Part shown: positions 7,779-16,405 of the stretch, one piece after another
Layout of the letters: the number at the start of each line of letters is the position of its first letter
Position numbering within the stretch: position 1 is the stretch's first letter
Assembly: GCA_002353585.1 (NCBI GenBank)
Contig: DEJW01000046.1
Coordinates: forward strand, 114,685-170,617
DNA from: Prevotellaceae bacterium UBA2738
GTDB taxonomy: Bacteria > Bacteroidota > Bacteroidia > Bacteroidales > Bacteroidaceae
Reading direction: 5' to 3'
DNA length: 55,933 bases
Program-made: the position numbers and the translations under genes
Notes under the pieces: generated by a model
What the model was told of the DNA's origin: nothing
Databases searched by the model: none
What the model saw: the letters and a program-made list of their open reading frames with translations, nothing else

Positions 7779-8774
7779 ATGTCCAAATCATTCAAAGAAT
7801 ACTTCACTCCGATGAAGAAGCTGAAGCGCGGTGGACCGTTAGGCATGGGCTTCTGGCAGTTTATGGCGCCAGAGGTAGCCACCTTCGTTTATGCCCTCTT
7901 CACCGTACTTATTATTTTCTTTACGTGGACCAACCTCGATAATCCTTCCGACCTGCTGTGGCAACGTCTGCATTTCGTCTCAGGCACCATCGCCCTGTGG
8001 GTGGTCTATCTGCTGTGGCCCTGCAAAGCAGTCATCGGCGCACGCATAGCCTACCTGCTGTTCATGCTTGGGGTGTGGTATCCCGACACTTACGCCATCA
8101 ACCACCAATTTCCCAGCTTCGACCATATCTTTGCAGGTTATGAGCAGGCGTTGTTTGGCTTCCAGCCTTCGCTTGTCTTCTCGCAGCTGTTCAGCAATCC
8201 AGTGGTGTCAGAGCTTATGTATATGGGTTATTTCTCCTATTACCTCTTCTTCGTTGTCACCCTCGTTATAGTCTTCTTCACTAAGTTTCATAACTTCGAG
8301 CGCTCAGCCTTCATGATTTTCGCTGGCTTCTACATCTGTTATGTTATCTACTTGTTGATGCCAGTCACAGGACCGCAATATTACTATCTTGCAGTGGGTA
8401 TGGATGAGATAGCCGCAGGCAATTTCCCAGATGTAGGTCATTATTTCCGCGACAATATGGAGGCTCTCAGGTCGCCAGGGTGGGATAAGGGTTTGTTCTA
8501 TTCCCTTGTAGAGTGGGCTCACCACACAGGTGAGCGACCCACCGCCGCCTTCCCCTCCAGTCATGTCGCCATCGCCACCCTTGTTATGGTGATGGTAGTC
8601 AGAATGCGCATGTGGCGTTGGCTCTTAGTGCTCGCCGTTCCTTTCATATTCCTGTGTCTCAGCACCGTGTATATCTATGCCCACTACGCCATTGATGCCA
8701 TAGCAGGCATGGCATTCGGCATCATCCTCTTCTTCCTTCTCGGCGGACTCAAACTACATGGGGGAAAAAATTAA
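7779..8774 (+). CDS. PAP2-family integral membrane phosphatase/phosphotransferase
   Basis: 331 aa with about six to eight hydrophobic segments. PAP2-type catalytic parts are seen in the C-terminal half: PSSHVA (residues about 255-260) and AHYAID (HxxxD, about 291-296), with TGERPTAAFP before them. The first motif, KxxxxxxRP, is not obvious, which fits the Aur1-like PAP2 subgroup better than the PgpB group. A role in lipid phosphate turnover or phospho-headgroup transfer is likely; the substrate is unknown. It follows the epimerase by 62 nt of repeat sequence. Confidence 0.75.
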   Translation: MSKSFKEYFTPMKKLKRGGPLGMGFWQFMAPEVATFVYALFTVLIIFFTWTNLDNPSDLLWQRLHFVSGTIALWVVYLLWPCKAVIGARIAYLLFMLGVWYPDTYAINHQFPSFDHIFAGYEQALFGFQPSLVFSQLFSNPVVSELMYMGYFSYYLFFVVTLVIVFFTKFHNFERSAFMIFAGFYICYVIYLLMPVTGPQYYYLAVGMDEIAAGNFPDVGHYFRDNMEALRSPGWDKGLFYSLVEWAHHTGERPTAAFPSSHVAIATLVMVMVVRMRMWRWLLVLAVPFIFLCLSTVYIYAHYAIDAIAGMAFGIILFFLLGGLKLHGGKN

Positions 8775-8786
8775 AAAGGCAACTCG

Positions 8787-8910
8787 GAATAGATTATAAC
8801 GACAACCATAACAACTTATAACAACATTATAGCGGTCAGTTCAGCAAACCTGCTGAACTGACCTATTTTGGTTGTACTATGTTGTCCGAGTTGTCTTTAT
8901 AATCTATTTC
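8787..8910. repeat. Long imperfect inverted repeat between convergent genes
   Basis: Left arm ATAGATTATAACGACAAC pairs with a right arm ending TTATAATCTATTTC. The centre is a perfect 13-bp stem, GGTCAGTTCAGCA (8834-8846), loop AACC, TGCTGAACTGACC (8851-8863). It lies between the convergent PAP2 and S46 genes, so it may act as a bidirectional terminator; its length also fits a small MITE-like element. Confidence 0.8.
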
Positions 8911-8966
8911 TGATTGTCGTTATTTGTACTTTGTCCCTTGTCACCTTGTACCTGGTGTAGGTTACT

Positions 8967-11123
8967 CTACTCTACACCCATTTCATGGAGCAGGCGGTCT
9001 GCCTTTGCCCAATGCTTCATGATATAGAGGATGTAACGGATATCGACATTGATGCAGCGTGCGAGGGGGGCATCATAATAAATGTCTGCAGACAGGCTGT
9101 CCCAGTTGCCGTCGAAGGCGAGACCGATGAGCCTGCCATCACCATCTATCACTGGTGAACCTGAGTTGCCGCCTGTGATGTCGTTATTGGAAAGGAAGCA
9201 GAGGTTAAGGGTCTTTGACACCTTATCGGTATAGATGCCGAAATCTTTACTGCTAAGCAGTTCCTTAAATACAGGTTCTGCGAAATATTCTTCGATGGAA
9301 TCGGCTTTTTCCATCTTCTGCACCATAGACTGTGCCGTGGTGTAATAGCCAGAGTCGTAGCCGTTGATCTGATAGCCGCCTATCTGTCCGTAGGAGAGGC
9401 GCATGGTGAAGTTGGCATCGCTGTAGTGGGACATATCCTGCTCCATGCGCACCTTTGCCTTGCACAGCAATCGTTCCTGCACGTCGATGCTGTCGCTGAT
9501 AGAGTCTATGGAAAGGCGTATGTTGGCAAGGGCATCGATGAGTGATAGACCGAACTGCATGCCCAGGTCGCGCTGCATCTTCTTTGTGGTCTTGACCTTG
9601 AGACGGGTGCCACTATTCATGAGTATGGAGTTGTCATACATCTCATTGACATAGCGGGTGTAGTCGCCACCAAACTGCCTGTCGATGGTCTGGTAAAAAG
9701 ACGGCAGATAGGCTGTGTCGCCAATCTCACTGCGGTAGTTCTGTATCAGTGCTGCGAGTGCCTCACTGTCGAGAGCCTTATCCCATGAGTCGCTGTTGTC
9801 AGCAAACTCCACATACTGCTTCTTAGGTTTGTTTTTTGGTCCCTTGACCTCTATGCCATTGTAATACTTCATGGCACGGATGGCGAGTTCGTTCTGGCTA
9901 CGCCTGCCAAAAGACTCATTGAAATAGGTCATGGCGCGGGTGGCAGCAGAGCAGTCTCTGTAGTATTTTTTCAGTTTCTCGAAATCGAGCGGAATATTCA
10001 TGGAGTCGGCATAGTGTTGTATGCGTTCCTCATACTTACGTTTCATGTCGATTATGCCGATGGAATCGATACATTTTATCATGCCGATGGAGTTTTTCCA
10101 GTAGTTGGAACTGTTGGCATACTTGGAGTCATACTTTATGCGCACAGCCTCAGACTGGCTCATGTGGCGTTTCATGATTGCCTGCTTGATGCCTCGCACC
10201 TGCTGCATGGGGTAGAACAGTCCGTTGCGCATCTCCTCTACGCCGTAACTGGACAGATAGCGCTCGGTACTGCCTGGATAGCCGATAGTCATGGAGAAGT
10301 CGCCCTCACGATAGCCGTCGATGCTGACAGGCAGGTAGGCTGGCTTGATGCCCTGAGCCACAGAGGTGGAGTCGGTGCCCATAGGCACGTTGTGCTCGGA
10401 ATAGTCGGCAGGACCGCCTGTCTTAGGGTCAACATAGATGCGGAAGACGGATATGTCGCACGTCTGGCGGGGCCACATCCAGTTATCCGTCTCGCCACCA
10501 AACTTGCCCAACGACTTAGGTGGGGCATAGACTAGACGGATGTCGTTATAACGCTGGTAGGTGGTGGCATAATACATATTGCCCTCGAAGAAGGGATCTA
10601 TTTCTACGTAGTAAGTGGTGTCAATCTTCTTTGCCTCTTTGGTAAGCACCTCGTTGAGCGAGTCGATGAGTGCCTCTTTCTCTATGTTGCCGAGGGTGTC
10701 GATGCCTAAGGAGTCGAGGGTGGGGGTGATGTCACGCTGCTGTCGCATGAAGGCTACGAACATATCGTCGTTCTTCAGTTCCTTGCTGATAGAATCGGCA
10801 TAAAAGCCGTGCAGCATATAGTCGTGCTCCACAGTGGAGTGGGAGCGGATAGCCTCGAAACCACAGTGGTGGTTGGTCATGAGCAGTCCCATGGGTGAAA
10901 CCACCTCGCCTGTGCAGTAGCCAGATAAATTGACCACACAATTGCTCAGTCCGCCATAGAGTGACGACTTAGGCAGACGGTAGCCCTCAGTCTTCATCTG
11001 CTCATAAACGGCATCGGGCAGGTTGTAGAGTGTCCACATGCCCTCGTCGGCGTGGAGGGAAATGAAGAATGAAGAATGAAGAATGAAGAATGAAATTAAC
11101 GATAGAATATGGAGTTTTTTCAT
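8967..11123 (-). CDS. S46-family dipeptidyl-peptidase, DPP7-like
   Basis: Periplasmic serine exopeptidase releasing dipeptides from peptide N-termini, important for amino-acid-fermenting Bacteroidales. 718 aa, typical of S46. Catalytic His is in MTNHHCGF (His85) and Ser654 in GGNSGSP. In the pocket segment LAFDGNW the residue at the specificity position is Gly, as in DPP7 (hydrophobic P1), not Arg as in DPP11. The signal peptide ends near LHA-DEG, and its core (FFILHSSFFI) is encoded by five AATGAAG units read on the stop-free strand. It starts 35 nt after the flippase stop. Confidence 0.92.
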   Translation of the reverse strand: MKKLHILSLISFFILHSSFFISLHADEGMWTLYNLPDAVYEQMKTEGYRLPKSSLYGGLSNCVVNLSGYCTGEVVSPMGLLMTNHHCGFEAIRSHSTVEHDYMLHGFYADSISKELKNDDMFVAFMRQQRDITPTLDSLGIDTLGNIEKEALIDSLNEVLTKEAKKIDTTYYVEIDPFFEGNMYYATTYQRYNDIRLVYAPPKSLGKFGGETDNWMWPRQTCDISVFRIYVDPKTGGPADYSEHNVPMGTDSTSVAQGIKPAYLPVSIDGYREGDFSMTIGYPGSTERYLSSYGVEEMRNGLFYPMQQVRGIKQAIMKRHMSQSEAVRIKYDSKYANSSNYWKNSIGMIKCIDSIGIIDMKRKYEERIQHYADSMNIPLDFEKLKKYYRDCSAATRAMTYFNESFGRRSQNELAIRAMKYYNGIEVKGPKNKPKKQYVEFADNSDSWDKALDSEALAALIQNYRSEIGDTAYLPSFYQTIDRQFGGDYTRYVNEMYDNSILMNSGTRLKVKTTKKMQRDLGMQFGLSLIDALANIRLSIDSISDSIDVQERLLCKAKVRMEQDMSHYSDANFTMRLSYGQIGGYQINGYDSGYYTTAQSMVQKMEKADSIEEYFAEPVFKELLSSKDFGIYTDKVSKTLNLCFLSNNDITGGNSGSPVIDGDGRLIGLAFDGNWDSLSADIYYDAPLARCINVDIRYILYIMKHWAKADRLLHEMGVE
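11061..11095. repeat. Period-7 array AATGAAG encoding a signal-peptide core
   Basis: Five units lie inside the S46 gene. Read on minus they encode the hydrophobic stretch of the signal peptide. Confidence 0.9.
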
Positions 11124-11142
11124 AATCTTGAACCTTGGAGCT

Positions 11143-11170
11143 CTTTAACCTCTAACCTTTAACCTCTAAA
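11143..11170. repeat. Period-7 array CTTTAAC/CTCTAAC
   Basis: Four units between flippase and S46. They encode the flippase C-terminal residues and its TAA stop. Confidence 0.85.
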
Positions 11171-12649
11171 CCTTTTCCCAATCACAGGTATTGATTTCAA
11201 CGGTACATCGTTCTTCACCACTATTACGAGGTAAGCCAAGATGAGGAGCGTGTTGCACAGCAACTGCAACCATACGTAAGGCATACGGGTGGAGAGATCC
11301 ATGGCGTAATAGAAACAGGTGGTGACGACTATGTATGTGAAGATGCCCTTCAGGTCGTAGCTGATAGGGTATTTCTTCTGTCCTACGAAATAAGAGAGGA
11401 GCATAGCAGTGCCGTAGCCTGCCACTCCACCCCAGGCACAAGCCATGTAGCTGTACTCAGGGATAAAGAGAATGTTGACGGCTACAAGCGTAACGCAGCC
11501 AGCCAGACTAAACCATGCTCCCCATATAGTTTTGTCGATGAGTTTATACCAGAAAGAGAGGTTGAAATAGATGCCCATCATAATCTCAGCCACCATCACG
11601 ATAGGCACCACCTGCAGACCAGCCCTATATTCGCTGCCGAGGATGTGCTCAAGGATAGGCATATAGCCCATAACGCACAGGAAGGCAAAGAGTGTGAAGA
11701 TGATGAAGAACTTCATTGCATGAGCATAATACTCGTTCTTGTCCTTGTCCTTAGCCTTAGCAAAGACGATGGGTTCGTAGGCATAACGGAAAGCCTGGGT
11801 AATCATTGCCATAATCATGGCTATCTTGGCACAGGCGCCATAGATGCCGAGTTCCACCACTCCCTGTGTCTTGTCTGGATAAACCAGCGGGAATATCATC
11901 TTGTCTGCCGTCTGGTTTAGTATGCCTGCTATGCCCAACACCAAAATAGGCCATGAGTAGGTGAACATACGGCGAAGCAGAGAGAAATCGACAAGACGGA
12001 AGGGTACTCCGTTGTCCCTGCAATACTGGCGTGCTGCTACGTGCTCATGCCAGAACTCGGGTATGAAGAAGAAGGTGATGAAACCAGTGCAGACGAGGTT
12101 GAGGAAGAAGACATAGAACACATCGTCCTTGCCCAAGAAAACGAAGTAGAGCAGGTTGAGTCCGATGTTGAGGATTATGAACAGGAGTTTGAGTGCAGCA
12201 AACTTAATGGCGTTCTGCCTGTACCTGAGGTAAGAGAATGGAATAGCCTGTATGGCATCAAGAGCGACGACGGTAGCCATCATCAGTATGTATTCCTTGT
12301 GGTTGCTGTACTGCAGAGCATTTGCTATAGGGTCTATGCCTAAAAAGATTATGGCGAGGAAAACGGCACTCAGCGTACCCACCACAGCCATGGAGGTGGA
12401 GAACACCAGGTGGGGATTCTCGTCCTCCTTGTTGGCAAAGCGGAAGAAGGTGGTCTCCATGCCAAAGGTGAGGATTACCAGTATCAGCGCCACATAGGCA
12501 TACAGGTTGGTCACCACGCCGTAGCCACCGCTAGAGGCTGCTATCACGTGGGTGTAGAGTGGCACGAGCAGATAATTAAGGAATCTGCCCACTATGCTAC
12601 TAAGTCCGTAGATTGCCGTGTCCTTGGCAAGAGATTTCATTGAAGCCAT
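11159..12649 (-). CDS. Polysaccharide/oligosaccharide flippase (Wzx/MOP-type membrane protein)
   Basis: 496 aa with about 12-14 hydrophobic segments across the whole protein and the N-terminal pattern of MOP-superfamily flippases (IYGLSSIVGRFLNYLLVPLY). Such proteins move undecaprenyl-linked saccharides or similar lipids across the inner membrane. No glycosyltransferases adjoin it, so the substrate is unknown. Start at 12649 (MASMKSL) or 12640 (MKSL); the promoter box at 12675-12682 fits both. The C-terminus RFRG and stop come from the CTCTAAC array. Confidence 0.88.
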   Translation of the reverse strand: MASMKSLAKDTAIYGLSSIVGRFLNYLLVPLYTHVIAASSGGYGVVTNLYAYVALILVILTFGMETTFFRFANKEDENPHLVFSTSMAVVGTLSAVFLAIIFLGIDPIANALQYSNHKEYILMMATVVALDAIQAIPFSYLRYRQNAIKFAALKLLFIILNIGLNLLYFVFLGKDDVFYVFFLNLVCTGFITFFFIPEFWHEHVAARQYCRDNGVPFRLVDFSLLRRMFTYSWPILVLGIAGILNQTADKMIFPLVYPDKTQGVVELGIYGACAKIAMIMAMITQAFRYAYEPIVFAKAKDKDKNEYYAHAMKFFIIFTLFAFLCVMGYMPILEHILGSEYRAGLQVVPIVMVAEIMMGIYFNLSFWYKLIDKTIWGAWFSLAGCVTLVAVNILFIPEYSYMACAWGGVAGYGTAMLLSYFVGQKKYPISYDLKGIFTYIVVTTCFYYAMDLSTRMPYVWLQLLCNTLLILAYLVIVVKNDVPLKSIPVIGKRFRG

Positions 12650-12674
12650 AGACTCTCCTTGTAAAAAAGTTATG

Positions 12675-12682
12675 CAAAATTA
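12675..12682 (-). promoter_or_regulatory. Promoter -7 box for the flippase
   Basis: TAATTTTG on minus, about 26 nt before the start. Confidence 0.5.
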
Positions 12683-12788
12683 CTCATTTCTTTTATTACG
12701 GCAAAGAAATCCCACGACTTTTTGTGCAAGACTTGCCCAGTGTCAAGAAAAATAAAGACTCTTAATGAGTGTTGTAATGAAGCGTAAT

Positions 12789-12861
12789 CCTAAAAATGCG
12801 CGACTTTTTAGGTTTATAATCCCAAAAAGACCCGATTTTTTAGGTTTATAATCCCAAAAAG
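12789..12861. repeat. Hairpin plus 25-bp direct repeats upstream of the DUF4143 ATPase
   Basis: CCTAAAAA (12789-12796) pairs with TTTTTAGG (12805-12812). Two exact 25-nt copies starting TTTTTAGG and ending CCCAAAAAG lie at 12805-12829 and 12837-12861, a 32-nt period. They end about 36 nt before the promoter box of the ATPase gene. Confidence 0.85.
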
Positions 12862-12896
12862 TTCGATTTTTGTTTGGTGGAAATAGTAATATTTGT

Positions 12897-12904
12897 TACC
12901 TTTG
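12897..12904 (+). promoter_or_regulatory. Promoter -7 box for the DUF4143 ATPase
   Basis: TACCTTTG lies 18 nt before the ATG at 12922. It lies inside the longer open frame that begins at 12874, which rules out that earlier start. Confidence 0.7.
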
Positions 12905-12921
12905 CAGCGCATAAACATAGA

Positions 12922-14058
12922 ATGAACGGTATGTTTAAGAGAACGTTGCAACAGATAATCATAGACAGGTGCTTTAAGCACAAGGCAATAATATTGCTTG
13001 GTGCTCGCCAGGTGGGTAAGACCACTCTGTTGAAAGAGATAGTAAAGGTTCAAGACGGCGGAGTGCTGTTCCTCAATTGTGACGAGCCGCAGACGGTATC
13101 GGCTCTAACGAACCGTAACCTTGAAGATGTGAAAGCGCTGATAGGTGGAAACAGGCTTGTTATAATAGATGAGGCTCAGAAGGTAGATAATGTAGGCTTG
13201 ACAATAAAGCTGATAGTGGATAATATGCCTGATGTGCAGGTAATAGCAACAGGTTCGTCAGCTTTTGAATTGCGTAACAGACTGAATGAGCCACTGACGG
13301 GAAGGAAATATGAGTACCAGATGTTTCCGATATCAACAGAGGAGATATATAAGACCAATGGCTATATCGATGTGATGAAATTGTTGGAGACCAGACTCAT
13401 TTATGGCTCATATCCGGACATACTAAACCAGCAAGATAAGCCAGAGATGCTACTACGTACGCTTACGGACAGCTATCTATATAAAGATATACTTGCATCT
13501 GATAACCTGCGCAAGCCAGACTTACTAGTAAAACTGCTCCGTGCTTTGGCTTTTCAGGTGGGGTCGGAAGTGTCATACAATGAATTGGCACAGATAATAG
13601 GTACGGATAACAAGACGGTGGAGAGGTATATAGACCTTTTGGAGAAGTGTTTCATCATATTCCGTCTTAACGGACTGAGCCGTAACTTGCGCAACGAGCT
13701 TAAGAAAGCCAAGAAGATTTACTTCTATGACAATGGTGTGAGAAATGCCGTTATACAGCAGTTTGCGCCATTGGACATGCGTAACGATGTGGGTGCTCTA
13801 TGGGAGAATTACTTTATTTCGGAGCGTATGAAGTTTAATCATTATAGCGGGCACTATTGTAACACATATTTTTGGCGTACCAAAAACCAGCAAGAGATAG
13901 ATTACGTGGAGGAGGCTGATGGTTATATGACAGCCTTTGAGATGAAGTGGAATCCGAAGAAAGCAGATTTATCATTTCCTAAGTCATTCATGGAAGCATA
14001 CTCTGTGGCATATGCTAATGTGATTACGCCAGAAAACTATATCAAATTTTTAATATAA
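12922..14058 (+). CDS. AAA-type ATPase with DUF4143 domain
   Basis: 378 aa from the ATG at 12922 (12931 also possible). The N-terminal AAA_14 domain has Walker A LLGARQVGKTTLL and Walker B RLVIIDEAQKV; the C-terminal half has a winged-helix segment (SYNELAQIIGTDNKTVERYIDLL) and a PD-(D/E)XK-like DUF4143 end (QEIDYVEE...AFEMKW). These proteins are common, usually solitary genes of unknown function in Bacteroidales. The tandem 25-bp repeats directly upstream may be its own operator. The next gene begins 7 nt later, so TerC may be co-transcribed. Confidence 0.88.
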   Translation: MNGMFKRTLQQIIIDRCFKHKAIILLGARQVGKTTLLKEIVKVQDGGVLFLNCDEPQTVSALTNRNLEDVKALIGGNRLVIIDEAQKVDNVGLTIKLIVDNMPDVQVIATGSSAFELRNRLNEPLTGRKYEYQMFPISTEEIYKTNGYIDVMKLLETRLIYGSYPDILNQQDKPEMLLRTLTDSYLYKDILASDNLRKPDLLVKLLRALAFQVGSEVSYNELAQIIGTDNKTVERYIDLLEKCFIIFRLNGLSRNLRNELKKAKKIYFYDNGVRNAVIQQFAPLDMRNDVGALWENYFISERMKFNHYSGHYCNTYFWRTKNQQEIDYVEEADGYMTAFEMKWNPKKADLSFPKSFMEAYSVAYANVITPENYIKFLI

Positions 14059-14065
14059 GGTAAGA

Positions 14066-15121
14066 ATGATTGTAATGGGAATGCCCCTCTGGGCGTGGAT
14101 AGTATTCTATGTAGCGGTATTGTTTATGCTGGTTGTTGACCTGAAGATGTTTGGGCGCAAGGGTCAGCATGAGGTGAACGTGGGTGAGGCTATGCGCATG
14201 ACTGTGGTGTGGATAGCTGTATCGTTGCTGTTTTGTGTGGGAATCTACTTCCTGTATCCTGTTGAGGCTCATGTGACAGGAAATGAGATAACGCTGATAA
14301 GGCAGGAGAAGGCTTTGGAGTTCCTTGCAGGCTACCTGATAGAGAAGTCGCTGTCGATGGACAACCTGTTTGTGTTCCTGATGCTATTCTCTTTCTTTGG
14401 TATAGAGAGGAAATACCAGCATGAGGTGTTGTTCTGGGGCATCTTTGGTGCCCTGGTGCTGAGAAGCATCTTTATCTTCGCTGGAGCAGCAGCCGTGGAG
14501 AGATTTGAGTGGGTACTCGGGCTGTTTGGCCTGTTCCTTATATATACTGGTACAAAGATGTTCTTCCACGATGAGGATGAGGTCCCAGACCTGTCAAAGA
14601 ATTTTATAGTCAGAGGTTTTGATAAAGTTTGGGCTGTGACCAAGGAGCTGAGGGGTGATAAATTCTTTGTGACAGAGAATGGCAAACGCATAGCCACCCC
14701 ATTGTTTGTGGCTCTGTTGGTGATAGAGACTACTGACGTGGCGTTCGCTGTGGACTCTATTCCCGCTGTGTTCTCAGTGTCTCGTGACCCCTTCATAGTG
14801 CTTACGAGTAACATCTTCGCTATTCTGGGTCTGCGAGCCCTCTATTTCGCTTTGGCAGCAGTGGCACAATACTTCAAGTTGCTGAAGTACGGACTGGGCG
14901 TGATACTTGTCTTTGTGGGTATAAAGATGCTCCTCGGGCTCTACGGCATAGAAGTATCAACGCCAGTAAGCCTTGCTGTTATCATAGGCGTACTGGCGCT
15001 GTCAGTGGTATTCTCACTAATGTTTACGAAAGACGAAACCGCCCCTGGTTTTGAGACATCAGCCGAAGAAGAGGTAGGCGATAGCGATGGCAGAGATAAT
15101 GCCAGCGAGGTCGGCAAGTAA
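14066..15121 (+). CDS. TerC/Alx-family integral membrane protein
   Basis: 351 aa, about eight or nine membrane segments, with the conserved acidic patches of the family (EKSLSMDNLFVF, ETTDVAFAVDSIPAV). Family members handle Mn2+ or other metal export and tolerance, often coupled to secretion. Start at 14066 or 14078. The C-terminal tail after the last membrane segment (EEEVGDSDGRDNASEVGK) is templated by the antisense strand of spmAB: the two convergent genes overlap by 63 bp. Confidence 0.9.
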   Translation: MIVMGMPLWAWIVFYVAVLFMLVVDLKMFGRKGQHEVNVGEAMRMTVVWIAVSLLFCVGIYFLYPVEAHVTGNEITLIRQEKALEFLAGYLIEKSLSMDNLFVFLMLFSFFGIERKYQHEVLFWGIFGALVLRSIFIFAGAAAVERFEWVLGLFGLFLIYTGTKMFFHDEDEVPDLSKNFIVRGFDKVWAVTKELRGDKFFVTENGKRIATPLFVALLVIETTDVAFAVDSIPAVFSVSRDPFIVLTSNIFAILGLRALYFALAAVAQYFKLLKYGLGVILVFVGIKMLLGLYGIEVSTPVSLAVIIGVLALSVVFSLMFTKDETAPGFETSAEEEVGDSDGRDNASEVGK

Positions 15122-16342
15122 GCCGCAAGCCACAGCATGACGGGTGTGGCGAATGCTCACACTGCCAAAGTAAACAGCGAGGATATAGAAGGTGGTATCG
15201 GTACTGCCTTGGAAAATGCAAGCCAGGCGCCCCACGAAAGAGTCGGCTCCGTAGGTGGTCATAGCATCGACCATCATACCACGCGCTCCGCTGCCAGAGA
15301 GAGGTTTCATAAGGGCAGTAGGCAGAGCAGCCACGAAGTCGGCATTCAAACCACAGGCAGACACACCCCATGCGATGCCATTAGTAAGGGCATCCATAGC
15401 ACCAGAAGCACGAAAAACACCGATTCCAACGAGAATAGCGACGAGGTAAGGTATTATTCTTACTGCAGTTTGGAAACCCTCCTTGGCACCCTCGATGAAG
15501 GCATCATAGACATTCTCCTTCTTACGTACGGCAGCAACGATGAAACCAGTGATTATTGTCATCAGGAGTATGTTGGCTGTGGTGGTGGAAACAGAGTCCA
15601 TCGTCTCCTTATCCAACTGAGAGAAACCCCAGATAATAGCGCCAACAGCAGCACACATGCCACCAAGGGTGAGCAGTATGGTGCGATTGAACATATTTAT
15701 GCGCTGATAGAGGCAGGTGAAGATGATGCCTGCCAGCGTAGCAAAGAAGGTGGCTATGAGAATAGGGATGAAGATGTCAGTAGGCTGAGCAGCTCCCATC
15801 TGTGCTCGATAGACCATGATGCTCACAGGGATAAGTGTAAGACCAGAGGTGTTGAGCACCAGGAACATAATCATAGGATTGGTGGCAGTGGCGTTAAGGC
15901 GCTCCACGTCAACTGAGGGGTTCTGGGCTTTCAGAGCCTCATTCTTCTGCTTGTTGATTTCCTGCATCTGCTCCATAGCCTTCAGTCCCAGAGGGGTAGC
16001 AGCATTATCCAGTCCCAACATGTTGGCTGCAATATTCATGAAGATACTGCCTGTTACGGGGTGTCCCTTAGGAATGTCAGGAAAGAGTTTGCTGAAAATA
16101 GGTGAGAGCAGTCGGGCTATGAAGTTTACCACTCCGCCCCTCTCGCCAATCTTCATTATGCCAAGCCAGAGCGAGAGTACACCAGTAAGACCGAGTGAAA
16201 TCTCGAATGCTGTCTTTGAAGAGTCGAAGGTGGAGTTCATCATAGCAGGGAAGACCTCGACGTCACCCAACACTACGAGTTTGAAAAGTCCGATGACGAA
16301 AGCAATCAGAAAGAATGCTACAAAGATGTAATTTAGTACCAT
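15059..16342 (-). CDS. Fused SpmA-SpmB nucleoside-recognition-domain membrane protein
   Basis: 427 aa with two nucleoside-recognition (gate) domains in tandem: the N-terminal half resembles SpmA (GLTGVLSLWLGIMKIGE) and the C-terminal half SpmB (FRASGAMDALTNGIAW, PLSGSGARGMMVDAMTTYG, GSTDTTFYILAVYFG). In spore-formers these are two proteins linked to spore dehydration; in non-sporulating Bacteroidetes the role is unknown, probably transport. Its 3' end overlaps terC antisense by 63 bp. The hydrophobic end IAYLFFG looks native. Confidence 0.9.
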   Translation of the reverse strand: MVLNYIFVAFFLIAFVIGLFKLVVLGDVEVFPAMMNSTFDSSKTAFEISLGLTGVLSLWLGIMKIGERGGVVNFIARLLSPIFSKLFPDIPKGHPVTGSIFMNIAANMLGLDNAATPLGLKAMEQMQEINKQKNEALKAQNPSVDVERLNATATNPMIMFLVLNTSGLTLIPVSIMVYRAQMGAAQPTDIFIPILIATFFATLAGIIFTCLYQRINMFNRTILLTLGGMCAAVGAIIWGFSQLDKETMDSVSTTTANILLMTIITGFIVAAVRKKENVYDAFIEGAKEGFQTAVRIIPYLVAILVGIGVFRASGAMDALTNGIAWGVSACGLNADFVAALPTALMKPLSGSGARGMMVDAMTTYGADSFVGRLACIFQGSTDTTFYILAVYFGSVSIRHTRHAVACGLLADLAGIISAIAIAYLFFG

Positions 16343-16350
16343 TTATTTAG

Positions 16351-16385
16351 TTGATAATTGAAAATTGACAATTGACAATTGAAAA
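16351..16385. repeat. Period-7 array TTGATAA/TTGACAA/TTGAAAA
   Basis: Five units separate spmAB from DUF2851. This is the reverse-complement form of the TCAATTR family. It is followed by TTCAAGGCGCTTCGCTGG, a degenerate relative of the 52-kb TTGAAC-hairpin units. Confidence 0.85.
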
Positions 16386-16405
16386 GTTCAAGGCGCTTCG
16401 CTGGT

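Noticed and set aside
12874..12921. Earlier start for the DUF4143 ATPase
   Set aside because: It precedes and includes the promoter -7 box, so it would not be in the mRNA.
15137..15916. 259-residue open frame on plus, antisense to spmAB
   Set aside because: Composition is low-complexity and Ser/Thr/His-rich, no family is recognisable, and spmAB on the other strand is clear.
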